DNA from: Pseudomonas sp. DNDY-54
GTDB lineage: Bacteria; Pseudomonadota; Gammaproteobacteria; Pseudomonadales; Pseudomonadaceae
Reading direction: 5' to 3'
Length of the DNA stretch: 64,000 bases
Assembly: GCF_019880365.1 (NCBI RefSeq)
Contig: NZ_CP082271.1
Coordinates: 4,092,001-4,156,000, forward strand
This document shows positions 53,719 through 63,995 of this stretch, piece after piece. Position 1 is the first letter of the stretch; each line of letters starts with the position of its first letter. Position numbers and translations under genes: made by a program. The notes beneath the pieces were generated by a model that did no database searches, was not told where the DNA came from, and saw only the letters and a program-made list of their open reading frames with translations.

Positions 53719-54141
53719 TCACTTGTCGAGCTCGTCCTGCTTTTCCAGGAATTCCTCTTCGAGCATGGCATCTTTCACCGCTTGAGGTTGCTCGTCACGC
53801 AGCGGGTCATTGAGCTCACCGCCCGAAAGCACCTTGGCGTCCAGCTTGCCCATTAAATGCTCCAAGGCGTGGCGCATTTTCTCCGCAGCGCCATCAACCG
53901 CCAGCTGCACCGACTCTGCCTTATGCGTCACTGATACGGCTTGATGGCCCTTGGGCCGCGCCTCGATCTGGCAGCGCTTGTCATCCGCGCCAGCTTTTTG
54001 CGCGTTTTCGTCACTGATATGCACTTCGATGCGGGTGAGGAAATCGTCGAAGCGCTCCAGCCGCTCCTCTAAGGTCGAACCGACCCACTCGTGCAGCTCG
54101 ACACTACCGGGAATGTGGTGGCTGTTGACTTGGACATGCAT
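53719..54141 (-). CDS. HPF/RaiA family ribosome-associated protein
   Basis: A 140-residue protein with the S30AE fold in residues ~1-100: MHVQVNSHHIPGSVELHEWV, EVHISDENAQKAGADDKRCQ and HQAVSVTHKAESVQLAVDGA. Such proteins bind the 30S decoding region and quiet or protect ribosomes in stationary phase. The C-terminal ~40 residues are acidic and glutamate-rich (LEEEFLEKQDELDK), unlike the short HPF used beside rpoN, so this is a second, stress-type paralogue. It is monocistronic with a hairpin right after the stop. Confidence 0.85.
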   Translation of the reverse strand: MHVQVNSHHIPGSVELHEWVGSTLEERLERFDDFLTRIEVHISDENAQKAGADDKRCQIEARPKGHQAVSVTHKAESVQLAVDGAAEKMRHALEHLMGKLDAKVLSGGELNDPLRDEQPQAVKDAMLEEEFLEKQDELDK

Positions 54142-54318
54142 ACGACTACTCCTGATTGATGACGTACCTACTTAGGTTCGAGGCGCCTGTACCGCCGAGG
54201 TTCAGCGGCACCGTCTAGTTGAATTGTCACCAGAGGTGGTTGTGTCTCGCCTGACCCAGATCAGTGAACCGACGCACGCGACGCATTCAGGTGTCATCGT
54301 GGCAGGCGCCCGTCCCGG

Positions 54319-54900
54319 TCACTCGCCCATCAGCTGTCGATAGCGACGCTGATACTCGTCGTAGGGCAACCCTTCGTTCAGCAAGTGCTGCAGTTGCTGT
54401 TGGCGATAGGCGTCTGCGCTTAACGGCGCGGCCCCTGCAATCGGCGCGGCGACAATGCCCAACCCGCTGGCCCCGTTGGGGAACAGTTGGTGAGTCAGTT
54501 CTGCGATCTTGTTTTCGGCGCTGATGAATTTATCCGGACGACCACCGCCCCAACGCGCATCGTATTCGGCCTGGCCCACCTGCCGCCCCTTTTCGTAAAC
54601 GCGGATGTCCGCGTGGTTCATGTACAGCAGCAGGTCCCAACGCCACGTCGCCGTGTAGGTGGTGCTCAGGGCACAACGGCTCGGATTGCTGCCAGGGGCA
54701 AGCTGACGGGTCGAGAAGCCCTTGTCTCGGAGCAATTGCTGATAGGTCGTGTTGAAACCGGCACGAAGGCCGATGGCGGGAATCGTACAGATTTCCGGTG
54801 CCAACTCTGACGACAGCGCAGCGGGCGTCACCGTCTGTTTGATGCTGCAGCCGGTTAGCCAAACAGCGGTAAGAAGCAGCAAAAGCGGGGCGGTACGCAT
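54319..54900 (-). CDS. Sbal_3080-like lipoprotein
   Basis: A 193-residue lipoprotein: signal peptide LLLLLTAVWLTGCS with lipobox LTGC, so the cysteine near residue 18 is lipidated after cleavage. The mature part contains ICTIPAIGLRAGFNTTYQQLL, TTYTATWRWDLLLYMNHADI and QAEYDARWGGGRPDKFISAENKI, which resembles the uncharacterised Sbal_3080 lipoprotein family. The function is unknown. The start is the ATG at 54900; the frame upstream of it is not lipoprotein-like. It is divergent from the sdhB-like gene. Confidence 0.82.
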   Translation of the reverse strand: MRTAPLLLLLTAVWLTGCSIKQTVTPAALSSELAPEICTIPAIGLRAGFNTTYQQLLRDKGFSTRQLAPGSNPSRCALSTTYTATWRWDLLLYMNHADIRVYEKGRQVGQAEYDARWGGGRPDKFISAENKIAELTHQLFPNGASGLGIVAAPIAGAAPLSADAYRQQQLQHLLNEGLPYDEYQRRYRQLMGE

Positions 54901-55024
54901 CGATGACGTCCTGTCCAAAGAAAAGAGGCAGCATAGTGCCATCAAGCAGTCCACGTCGCATCCCCTCGGCCAGAGCCGGCAGGGTCTATGCTTCCAGGGC
55001 TATCCACACAACCTGGAGAGACTG

Positions 55025-55732
55025 ATGCTCGATGTGCGGGTGTATCGCTACAACGAAGAACAGGACGCCAAACCCTATATGCAATCGATGCGGGTGCCGG
55101 ACGAGTTTCGGGAGCGCATGGTATTGGATGTGTTGGAATACCTGCGCGAAACCGACCCGTCACTCGCCTATCGCCGTTCCTGTCGCGAGGGCGTGTGCGG
55201 TTCGGATGGCATGAGCATCAGCGGGAAGAACCGTCTAGCCTGCATCACGCCGGTAACCGAAGCACTGGATGGCTCGGGCCGCCTGGTCATCCGCCCCTTG
55301 CCCGGCATGCCGGTGATTCGCGATCTCGTTGTGGATCAGAGCCTGTTCTTCAAGCAATACGAACGCATCAAACCCTGGCTGATCAACGACGAGCCGGCGC
55401 CGAGCATCGAGCGGCTGCAGTCACCGCAGGAGCGCGCCAAACTGGACGGCCTGTATGAATGCATTCTCTGCGGCTGTTGTTCGTCGCAATGTCCGTCCTG
55501 GTGGTGGAATCCGGAGAAGTACGTGGGGCCGGCCGGACTTCTGCAGGCATGGCGCTTTATCGTGGACAGCCGAGACACTGCAACGACCGAACGCCTGTCA
55601 GACCTCGATGATCCGTTCAGTGTCTTTCGCTGCCGCAGTATCGGAAATTGCAGCTGGGTCTGCCCTAAAGGGCTCAATCCCATGGGCGCCATTGGCCACA
55701 TCCGTCGCGAGCTGACACAGCAAGGCACCTAG
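55025..55732 (+). CDS. Orphan succinate dehydrogenase/fumarate reductase iron-sulfur subunit (SdhB paralogue)
   Basis: A 235-residue iron-sulfur protein with all three cluster sites: [2Fe-2S] SCREGVCGSDGMSISGKNRL followed by AC, [4Fe-4S] CILCGCCSSQCP and [3Fe-4S] CRSIGNCSWVCPKG. Length and layout equal those of Pseudomonas SdhB. However, no sdhA, sdhC or sdhD is adjacent; neighbours are a lipoprotein and a nucleotide-transporter-like MFS gene. It is probably a second, stand-alone copy beside a complete sdh operon elsewhere. The start at 55025 follows TGGAGAGACTG; the longer frame upstream is antisense to the lipoprotein. Confidence 0.88.
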   Translation: MLDVRVYRYNEEQDAKPYMQSMRVPDEFRERMVLDVLEYLRETDPSLAYRRSCREGVCGSDGMSISGKNRLACITPVTEALDGSGRLVIRPLPGMPVIRDLVVDQSLFFKQYERIKPWLINDEPAPSIERLQSPQERAKLDGLYECILCGCCSSQCPSWWWNPEKYVGPAGLLQAWRFIVDSRDTATTERLSDLDDPFSVFRCRSIGNCSWVCPKGLNPMGAIGHIRRELTQQGT

Positions 55733-55760
55733 CAGCTCAGCGGCAGGCGAGATCTCTAAC

Positions 55761-55783
55761 CGTAGGGTGGGCTTCAGCCCACC
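55761..55783. repeat. Dispersed GTAGGGTGG hairpin repeat, copy 2
   Basis: CGTAGGGTGGGCTTCAGCCC then ACC: GGTGGGCT pairs with AGCCCACC around TC. It lies just after the SdhB-like gene and is almost identical to the copy at 63883-63905. Confidence 0.65.
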
Positions 55784-55869
55784 AGACATCAGCCTCTTGA
55801 CGCAACCGGCCGGACACGCATCGACGCGCGATGCGAGCGGGTTTACCGCCCGGCCCCGGTAACACGCGT

Positions 55870-57177
55870 TCAGTTGCGCCCCACCTTCGTGCGTGGGTTC
55901 TCCAGGCGATCGGCACGATTCCCGAGGAACCAGCCGGCAGCACCCCAGACCGCGGCACAGGCGGCGCCAACCAGGGCGACAAGCGCCGCGCCCTGACCAA
56001 GGCTGTCGAGTAGGCTCTTGGCCCAGCCGCTCAACGCATCGCCGCCGCGATAGACGACTGTGTCGATGAAGTTCTTTGCCTTGTATTTGCTTTCGGCATC
56101 CAGCGGTGCGAACAGCATTTCCCGGCCTGGGCGGACGAACGCGTATTCCCCGACTCGTCGCAGGATCATCACGGCAGCCAGCATAGCGAAGGTCGGCGCC
56201 AGCGCCAGCCCCATAAAGCCGAGACAGACCAGCGCCGGCACGGCAGTGAGCAGCGCGCGAACGCCCAGCCGCTGGGCGATGCGTCCGGTGACGAACAGCT
56301 GCGACAGCAGCGCCCCGGCCTGCACCACGAAATCGATCGCACCAAATACCCGCACCTGCTCGGCACGGTCGGGAAACAGCTCAGCGACTAGCCGCGCCTG
56401 CTCAAAGTAGAGAAAGGTGCTGGCGGTGGTCAGCAGCAGCACAAAAGCCGCGATACCCAGCAGATAACTCGATCCCAAAACCCGGGTCAGGCCGCTGAAG
56501 GGATTGCCGGCTACCGGACGACGCGGACTTTCGGCCTGTTCGGCACCGGGCCGGCCAGCACCCTGCACGTCGCGCCAGGCCATCAGGTAGTGCTTGAAAG
56601 CGACCGCCGCGGCCAACAGCAGCGCCGCCAGCAGCATCAAGCCGAACGACCCGGACACGCCTACGAGCAAGGCACTCGTGGCCGGGCCGACCAGTCCGCC
56701 GACACTGGCGCCGGCCGCGATAAAAGCGAACAGACGCCGCGCCTGTGGCGCATCGAACACATCCGCCATCAGGCTCCAGGCCACCGAGACCACAAACAGG
56801 TTGTAGACCGAGATCCACACGTAGAACACCCGCGCCAGCCAGATACTGTTATCCAATACGAAGAACAGCCCGGCGAAGAGCAGCAGGTTGAGGCAGAAGA
56901 AGCCATATACCCAGTCGATGTAGTGAATGCGCGCCACACGTGAGTTGAGCCAGGCGAACAGCGGCACCGCGAGCAGCATGGCGAAGAAGGTCGCAGTGAA
57001 CAGCCACTGCAGGTTATCGACACCGCCTTGGATGCCCATCGACTCGCGAATGGGCCGCAACATGAAATAGCCCGCGAACAGGCAGAAGAACAAACCGAAC
57101 CCAGCCAGCGCCGCAGGCAACTCGCCCGGACGGGCGTTGATCAGCGCCGCTGAACGGGCCGCGAATGCGAGTGCCAT
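55870..57177 (-). CDS. MFS-type NTP/NDP exchange transporter-like protein
   Basis: A 435-residue inner-membrane protein with about 12 helices. The N-terminal LPAALAGFGLFFCLFAGYFMLRPIRESMGI and the later SVAWSLMADVFDAPQARRLF and VGGLVGPATSALL are characteristic of the bacterial branch annotated as ATP:ADP/NTP:NDP exchange-like MFS transporters. In intracellular bacteria such carriers import host ATP, but free-living relatives have unknown substrates, so the name should not be read as proof of nucleotide transport. The start MALAFAARSAALINARP fits. The aldo/keto reductase gene precedes it on the same strand (32 bp) and the two may be co-transcribed. Confidence 0.8.
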   Translation of the reverse strand: MALAFAARSAALINARPGELPAALAGFGLFFCLFAGYFMLRPIRESMGIQGGVDNLQWLFTATFFAMLLAVPLFAWLNSRVARIHYIDWVYGFFCLNLLLFAGLFFVLDNSIWLARVFYVWISVYNLFVVSVAWSLMADVFDAPQARRLFAFIAAGASVGGLVGPATSALLVGVSGSFGLMLLAALLLAAAVAFKHYLMAWRDVQGAGRPGAEQAESPRRPVAGNPFSGLTRVLGSSYLLGIAAFVLLLTTASTFLYFEQARLVAELFPDRAEQVRVFGAIDFVVQAGALLSQLFVTGRIAQRLGVRALLTAVPALVCLGFMGLALAPTFAMLAAVMILRRVGEYAFVRPGREMLFAPLDAESKYKAKNFIDTVVYRGGDALSGWAKSLLDSLGQGAALVALVGAACAAVWGAAGWFLGNRADRLENPRTKVGRN

Positions 57178-57209
57178 TCAGCCTCCCAATAAACGATGCG
57201 ACACGGCAT

Positions 57210-58127
57210 TCATCGGAACGCTTCGACGATCAGCTCCCGCTGGCGCGCATCCGGCAGACGGCCCTGCCCGGCCAGGATGTTGTCGGCCATATAGCGCGGG
57301 TTGGACGTGGCGGGTATCACTGTCGTTACCGCGGGTTCGGCAAGAATGAATTTGAGCAACAGCTGAGCCCAGGAACTGGCGTCGATTTCTGCCGCCCAGG
57401 TTGGCAGTGGCTTGCCCTTGACCCGGGAGAGCAGGTTGCCGCGCGTGAATGGGCGATTGATGAGGGTCGCGATGCCGTTGTCGGCGCAGAAGGGCAGCAG
57501 CTGCTTCTCGGCGTTTCGCTCGCTGACCGAATAGTTGAACTGGACGAAATCGACAGGCTCCTGCTTGAGCACGTCGAGGAGACGGTCGTGGGCCGATTCG
57601 ACATAGTGCGTCACGCCGATGTAGCGAATGCGCCCTTGCTCCTTGAGTTCACGCAGCAGGCCGAGCTGAGTGCGGGTGTCCTGCAGGTTGTGGACCTGGA
57701 TCAGGTCGATGATGTCCGTCTGCAACGCCTTGAAGCTGTCTTCGATCTGCGCCATGCCGCGCTCGCGCCCCGTGGCAGACACCTTGGTGGCCAGAAAAAC
57801 CTGATCACGTGCATCACGCCGCTGAACCAGCTCACCGACGACGCGATCGGCATTGCCGTAGCTGGGCGCCGTGTCGATCAGCTGAGCGCCACCTTCGACA
57901 AACACGCGCAGCACCTCAAGCAACGCATCCATCTCGGCATCATCGAGGCGGACGTCATGTGTCCGTGACGTGCCCAGCCCGATAACCGGAAGGGTTTCGC
58001 CCGATCCCGGAATCGTGCGCGTGCGTAACGACTCCGCGGCGGTTACGAAAGACGGCAGCACCGGCCCGAGCGCAGCGACCGCAGCTAGAAGGGCGGAACG
58101 GTGAAGGAGCTGGCGGCGTGTCGGCAT
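57210..58127 (-). CDS. Tat-exported aldo/keto reductase
   Basis: A 305-residue protein whose N-terminus MPTRRQLLHRSALLAAVAAL is a twin-arginine signal peptide. The AKR fold follows: LPVIGLGTSRTHDV, FVEGGAQLIDTAPSYGNADRVVGELV (catalytic Asp and Tyr), FLATKVSATGRE and QVHNLQD (catalytic-site His). These enzymes reduce aldehydes or sugars with NADPH; export by Tat implies folding with cofactor in the cytoplasm and action in the periplasm. The MFS gene is directly downstream. Substrate unknown. Confidence 0.9.
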   Translation of the reverse strand: MPTRRQLLHRSALLAAVAALGPVLPSFVTAAESLRTRTIPGSGETLPVIGLGTSRTHDVRLDDAEMDALLEVLRVFVEGGAQLIDTAPSYGNADRVVGELVQRRDARDQVFLATKVSATGRERGMAQIEDSFKALQTDIIDLIQVHNLQDTRTQLGLLRELKEQGRIRYIGVTHYVESAHDRLLDVLKQEPVDFVQFNYSVSERNAEKQLLPFCADNGIATLINRPFTRGNLLSRVKGKPLPTWAAEIDASSWAQLLLKFILAEPAVTTVIPATSNPRYMADNILAGQGRLPDARQRELIVEAFR

Positions 58128-58383
58128 GGGGGAGTCTCCGGTTCGGTTGGCCTCGTCGATGCCTGAGTATGGTCGAGGACGCCCGACGCACGGGTTGATC
58201 GCCCGGTCAGAGCTTTTCCGTTTGTAACAGCGCTGCGATGAAACCGTCGGTTATAGGGCCGACTAATCTGATCGATCAATAATGGGTAGTGGCAACTTGA
58301 TAGCAACTCGGATCTACTGCGCGCCGATAAACGTTTGCCGCTTCCAATCGCCCTTTCGCGCGCGCCACCCCAACGAGACCACG

Positions 58384-58590
58384 ATGCACCTGAACTCGTC
58401 CCCTCCCACCGGCCAGCGCTCCGACGCTGCGCCCGCAAGCGCTCGGAGCCGAACGCAACGACTGCCCAGTCTGGCCTATGGGTTCGGCCTGCTGTCGGTA
58501 TTCCTGGTCAGCCTGCTGCTGTTGCCTCATGACGCCGGCGTTGGCAAGTTGCTGTGGGGCTTTCTGGCCGGCACCCGATTCGGCGCTTGA
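58384..58590 (+). CDS. Small putative membrane protein
   Basis: A 68-residue open frame with a Ser/Pro/Arg-rich N-terminal third and one clear membrane segment (LAYGFGLLSVFLVSLLLLP, residues ~35-53). The ribosome binding site is weak (ACGAGACC). It matches no family I recognise. It lies between the divergent aldo/keto reductase start and the convergent chemoreceptor end. The orderly hydrophobic segment supports coding, but this is a tentative gene. Confidence 0.4.
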   Translation: MHLNSSPPTGQRSDAAPASARSRTQRLPSLAYGFGLLSVFLVSLLLLPHDAGVGKLLWGFLAGTRFGA

Positions 58591-58605
58591 CCTGCCCCCG
58601 CCGAC

Positions 58606-60240
58606 TCAAACCCGGAAGCGCCCCACCAGCGTGGCGAGCGTTTGTGACAAGGCCGATAGCTGCTGGCTGGCCTGCATGCTACTGGCAGCGTTAGCGGCCG
58701 CATCGTTGGACAGATCGCGGATGTCGCTGATATTGCGTGCGATCTCCTCGGTCACGCTGCTCTGCTCCTCACACGCGGTGGCGATCTGCGCGGCCATGTC
58801 GTTGATACGCTGAACCGAGTGCGTCGTCTCGGCGAGCACTTGGTCGACGCCAGCCGCACGCTCGACGCTGTCGCGCGCCTTGCCGCTGCCGCTTTGCATC
58901 GCCTGTACGGCTTTGGCGACGCCGTTTTGCAAGCGCTCGATGCGCACCTGAATGTCCTTCGTCGATTCCTGCGTGCGCGCCGCCAACGCCCGAACCTCGT
59001 CAGCCACCACGGCGAAACCGCGTCCCTGTTCCCCGGCTCGGGCCGCTTCAATGGCTGCGTTAAGCGCCAGCAGGTTGGTCTGTTCCGCGATCCCTCGAAT
59101 GACTTCAAGCACGGCGCCGATACTCGCCGTCTCGCCCGCCAGGGCCTCGATGGTCTGCGAGGTGTGTTCCACTTCCTGTGCCAACTGACGGATCGATTGA
59201 AGGGTAGCGCTGACAACCACTGCGCCTTGGCGCGACTGGGCCTCCGCCGCCCGAGCCGCATCCGAGGCATTGAGCGTGTTTTGCGCAACCTCATGCACCG
59301 CGGCGCTCATTTCAGTCGCGGCCGTACTGACCTGATCCACGGCAGCGTGCTCGCTGCTGATTAATTGATCATTGGTTGCCGCCATAGCGGCCATGCCACG
59401 GGCGGCGGCGTCCACCTCCCCGGTCACCCGCCCGACTTCCGCAATCAATGGCTGCAATGTGTCGAGAAAACGGTTGAACGCCTGGCCCAGCTGACCTAGC
59501 TCGTCGGCCGATCGGATATCCAGCCTCGTGCGCAGGTCACCGTCGCCCTCGGCAATCTGCTGTACGCGATCAAGCAGACGACGCATCGGCCGCAAGACCA
59601 TCAGCGGCAGGCCAATAACCAGCAAACCACAGCCAAGCAGACCGACCACCAGAACGGCGAGCTGCTGGCCTGCCGTCGCGGCGCCCTCGGCAATCGCTGC
59701 CGCGCCTTCGGCGTTTGCTGCCTGATCCTGGAGCTCACCCAGCTTATCAATGGCATCACGCATGGCGTCGAAGCGGGCTTCGCTGTCGCCGAAACTCAGC
59801 GTGCTGGCGCCTTGCGGATCAAGGTCGATCTGTTCGATTACGCGCTGCGACACCTCGGTCCATTGCTGAAAACCTTGATTGAACTGCCCCACGAGCGCCA
59901 GCGCCTCGGCACCCGGTTGCATCGCCGCGTATTTCTGTACCCGGTCATATGCCTGCTTGAGATTTTCCGCATGGCTGTCTCTTAGCGCCTGTACATGATC
60001 ACCCGCATCGCTGTCGAGCAAGCTGCGCTCAGCGACAAACGCCTGGTACAGATCACGGTCAGCGTTGAGCAGCAGACTGATGGCGGGCAGATGGTGGGTC
60101 GCCAGCTGGTTGCCGGACTCGGCCACGCGATCGATGCCGCGCATACCAGCGGTGCCCATCAGCACCAGCAACAGGGCCAGCGCGCCAATGGGAAGGGTGA
60201 TTTTCCAACGAAATCCGAGATCGGTAAAAAAGCGAGACAT
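58606..60240 (-). CDS. Methyl-accepting chemotaxis protein
   Basis: A 544-residue transmembrane chemoreceptor. Helix 1 is residues ~13-32 (ITLPIGALALLLVLMGTAG), a ~150-residue periplasmic four-helix-type sensor follows (LNADRDLYQAFVAERSLLDS), helix 2 ~188-210, then a HAMP domain (MRRLLDRVQQIAEGDGDLRTR) and the cytoplasmic signalling tip GEQGRGFAVVADEVRALAAR. It relays ligand binding to CheA/CheW. No che genes are near, as is usual for Pseudomonas receptors. A FliA-like -10 (GCCGATA) lies 28-34 bp upstream of the start on the minus strand. Confidence 0.95.
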   Translation of the reverse strand: MSRFFTDLGFRWKITLPIGALALLLVLMGTAGMRGIDRVAESGNQLATHHLPAISLLLNADRDLYQAFVAERSLLDSDAGDHVQALRDSHAENLKQAYDRVQKYAAMQPGAEALALVGQFNQGFQQWTEVSQRVIEQIDLDPQGASTLSFGDSEARFDAMRDAIDKLGELQDQAANAEGAAAIAEGAATAGQQLAVLVVGLLGCGLLVIGLPLMVLRPMRRLLDRVQQIAEGDGDLRTRLDIRSADELGQLGQAFNRFLDTLQPLIAEVGRVTGEVDAAARGMAAMAATNDQLISSEHAAVDQVSTAATEMSAAVHEVAQNTLNASDAARAAEAQSRQGAVVVSATLQSIRQLAQEVEHTSQTIEALAGETASIGAVLEVIRGIAEQTNLLALNAAIEAARAGEQGRGFAVVADEVRALAARTQESTKDIQVRIERLQNGVAKAVQAMQSGSGKARDSVERAAGVDQVLAETTHSVQRINDMAAQIATACEEQSSVTEEIARNISDIRDLSNDAAANAASSMQASQQLSALSQTLATLVGRFRV

Positions 60241-60267
60241 GGCGTCGCTCCTGAAGGCCTATGTGGC

Positions 60268-60274
60268 TATCGGC
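60268..60274 (-). promoter_or_regulatory. Candidate FliA (sigma-28) -10 upstream of the chemoreceptor
   Basis: On the minus strand the bases read GCCGATA, the core of the flagellar sigma factor -10. A good -35 at the usual 15-bp distance is not visible, so support is partial. Confidence 0.4.
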
Positions 60275-60566
60275 CCGGCCTTTTAACGCAGCAGAACCGC
60301 TGGTCGAAATTTATACAATTCCAACAGCGGGGCGCTCCTGCCCCGGGCGCAACGAGCGGGGCGGTCTCGCCGTGTTGAGGTGAGGATCAGTGCTGCAGCC
60401 AGATCAGTCGGAAAGAGCTGGAAGGCGACGGTATCAACAGCGAGCGCGTAGGCGCACGCGACGCTCAGCGTGCGCGCGGCAGACACCGCCGTGAGTGTCC
60501 GCGTCAGGACGAACGTATCGGTTCATTTTCCTAGGGCAGCTGATTACGGCCACCCGCGTTCGGACA
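60275..60566. other. Gap between chemoreceptor and RecQ genes (about 326 bp with its promoter)
   Basis: No gene is supported. A 67-codon minus-strand frame (60283-60486) has neither a ribosome binding site nor recognisable content. GC-rich short inverted repeats are present but no clear terminator. Confidence 0.45.
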
Positions 60567-62492
<1,926 letters not shown>

Positions 62493-62798
62493 GCAGGTCA
62501 CTCCTTTGACGGGAGGCGGAGGGTAGCAAAAGGAGGGAGACGGTACTGCAAAGCGGGTGGGCAGGTTGGGTCAGCCGTCTGAAAGGCCGCTGACTCCGTA
62601 CCCCCGATCGGCGTACGGATAACAAGCAGAACGGCCAAGCATTTATCAATCGGCGAGATTGGAATCGGTAATTATCGTTAGTTAGCTAACTACCGTTATG
62701 CTTCTTGCACTCCTGAAAACAAACATAAGCGCCCGAGTCAGCTGATTCGGCCCGTGAACAGGAACAACCCCTACGAATCAGTCACAGGACCATTTGCC
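62493..62798. other. 306-bp divergent intergenic region
   Basis: No gene. It carries the promoters for recQ and the DUF2790 gene and a 14-bp perfect palindrome (62679-62692), described separately. The composition turns AT-richer from 62640 onward. Confidence 0.5.
62679..62692. promoter_or_regulatory. 14-bp perfect palindrome, candidate operator
   Basis: TAGTTAGCTAACTA is its own reverse complement and lies 107 bp upstream of the DUF2790 gene start. It resembles operators of dimeric repressors such as TetR or MarR types. Confidence 0.45.
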
Positions 62799-63047
62799 AT
62801 GCGCGCTACCCTCGCCTCCGCGTTTCTTCTGCTTTCCGCAACTTCCGTCGTCCATGCCAGCGGTGCGGAACCGCAGCGTTATACCTACGGTGCCCAGCTC
62901 GATATCGCCTCGGTCATGTCGATCAAGATCGAGCCAACGCCTTATTGCGAAGTGACCGACGCCGTCATGACCTATCGAGACTCGTCCGGTGAGGTCCGCC
63001 AGCTGGCCTACCGGACCCTGGCCGACGCTTGTAAGAACCAGAACTGA
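62799..63047 (+). CDS. DUF2790 family exported protein
   Basis: An 82-residue protein with a signal peptide (residues ~1-20, LASAFLLLSATSVVHA). The mature part YTYGAQLDIASVMSIKIE, CEVTDAVMTYRDSSGEVRQL and RTLADACKNQN matches the small Pseudomonas DUF2790 family, which has two conserved cysteines, suggesting a disulfide in the periplasm. The function is unknown. The start at 62799 follows CACAGGA; the frame upstream is intergenic. A palindrome in its upstream region may control it. Confidence 0.88.
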   Translation: MRATLASAFLLLSATSVVHASGAEPQRYTYGAQLDIASVMSIKIEPTPYCEVTDAVMTYRDSSGEVRQLAYRTLADACKNQN

Positions 63048-63134
63048 CACGGTCGCCGTGCCCTTCGGCCGCTGCCGATCTGTTTAAGATCGGCGCGCCT
63101 CGAAGGCTAAACCCACGAATTTCTGTGGGATTGA

Positions 63135-63737
63135 TCAGAACCGATCGCGAACGATCACCTCATCGAACGGCAGCTTGCCGACCCGCGGCTTGGGGTCGGC
63201 CGCCCGCTTGCCCACCGCGACCATCAGGGCGATGACGTGGTTGGTCGGCAGGTTGATCAGTTTGGCCACGGCATCGAAATCGAAACCGTCCATGGGGCAC
63301 GAGTCCAACCCTTTCCCACGCGCGGCCAGCATGAGCGTTTGCGCCATTAGGCCGCAGCTGCGCATGGCCTCGTCACGCTGTACCTGCGGCTTGCCGCGGT
63401 AGTAGTTGTCGATGGCACCGGCCATGTAGTCCTGCACCTCGTTCGGCGCACCCTCCCAGACACGGCGAACATTCTGCTCCCAGCTATCGACCTGGGCACA
63501 GACCACCACCAACATCGAGGCATCGGTCATCTGTGCCTGATTCCAGCCGACTTCACGGATCTGCGCGCGCAGCGTTGGATCGCTGACGTCGACCAGGCGT
63601 ACATGCTGCAGGTTGAACGCCGAAGGGGCCAGCAACGTCAGCCGCAGCAGCTCGTCCTTCTCGTCGCGGCTCAGCTGAAAGCTGGTGTCGTAGGCTTTGA
63701 CCGCCCGGCGTGTCTGGATGGCTTCTTCGATCTGCAT
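63135..63737 (-). CDS. Nitroreductase family protein
   Basis: A 200-residue FMN-dependent oxidoreductase. The N-terminus EAIQTRRAVKAYD binds FMN phosphate, LLAPSAFNLQHVRLV is the second FMN/substrate block, and ARGKGLDSCPMDGFD with GKRAADPKPRVGKLPFDEVI ends the fold. Such enzymes reduce nitro compounds or quinones with NAD(P)H. The ATG at 63737 follows GTGGAG at six bases; an in-frame GTG at 63749 is the alternative. It is a single minus-strand gene, convergent with the DUF2790 gene. Confidence 0.92.
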   Translation of the reverse strand: MQIEEAIQTRRAVKAYDTSFQLSRDEKDELLRLTLLAPSAFNLQHVRLVDVSDPTLRAQIREVGWNQAQMTDASMLVVVCAQVDSWEQNVRRVWEGAPNEVQDYMAGAIDNYYRGKPQVQRDEAMRSCGLMAQTLMLAARGKGLDSCPMDGFDFDAVAKLINLPTNHVIALMVAVGKRAADPKPRVGKLPFDEVIVRDRF

Positions 63738-63882
63738 GAACGGCTCCACGGTTTGAAAGTGTGGCTGCCATGCTATGTCGACGGAATGATCGAATCCATG
63801 CGTCTTTGCTGATGATATCTATCGCAGTCGTCGATTCTTTGGAAGGTACAGGTGGGCTTGAAACGCATAGTTCTGTATAGGC

Positions 63883-63905
63883 CGTAGGGTGGGCTTTAGC
63901 CCACC
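63883..63905. repeat. Dispersed GTAGGGTGG hairpin repeat, copy 3
   Basis: CGTAGGGTGGGCTTTAGCCC then ACC: GGTGGGCT pairs with AGCCCACC around TT. Nearly identical to the copy at 55761-55783, about 8 kb away. Confidence 0.65.
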
Positions 63906-63968
63906 GATGTTGCAGGTGGCCAGACGGATTGCCCCTCATTCATCCGATTTAACAAACTGCACGCCCAC

Positions 63969-63995
63969 AAAAAAGCCGCCCGGAGGCGGCTTTTT
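63969..63995. terminator. Bidirectional intrinsic terminator near the window end
   Basis: AAAAAAGCCGCC (63969-63980) pairs with GGCGGCTTTTT (63985-63995) around CGGA. The A-run and T-run allow termination in both directions; the gene it serves lies beyond the window. Confidence 0.75.

Noticed and set aside
60283..60486. 67-codon minus-strand frame between chemoreceptor and recQ
   Set aside because: No ribosome site or conserved features, and it overlaps the putative promoter region of the chemoreceptor.
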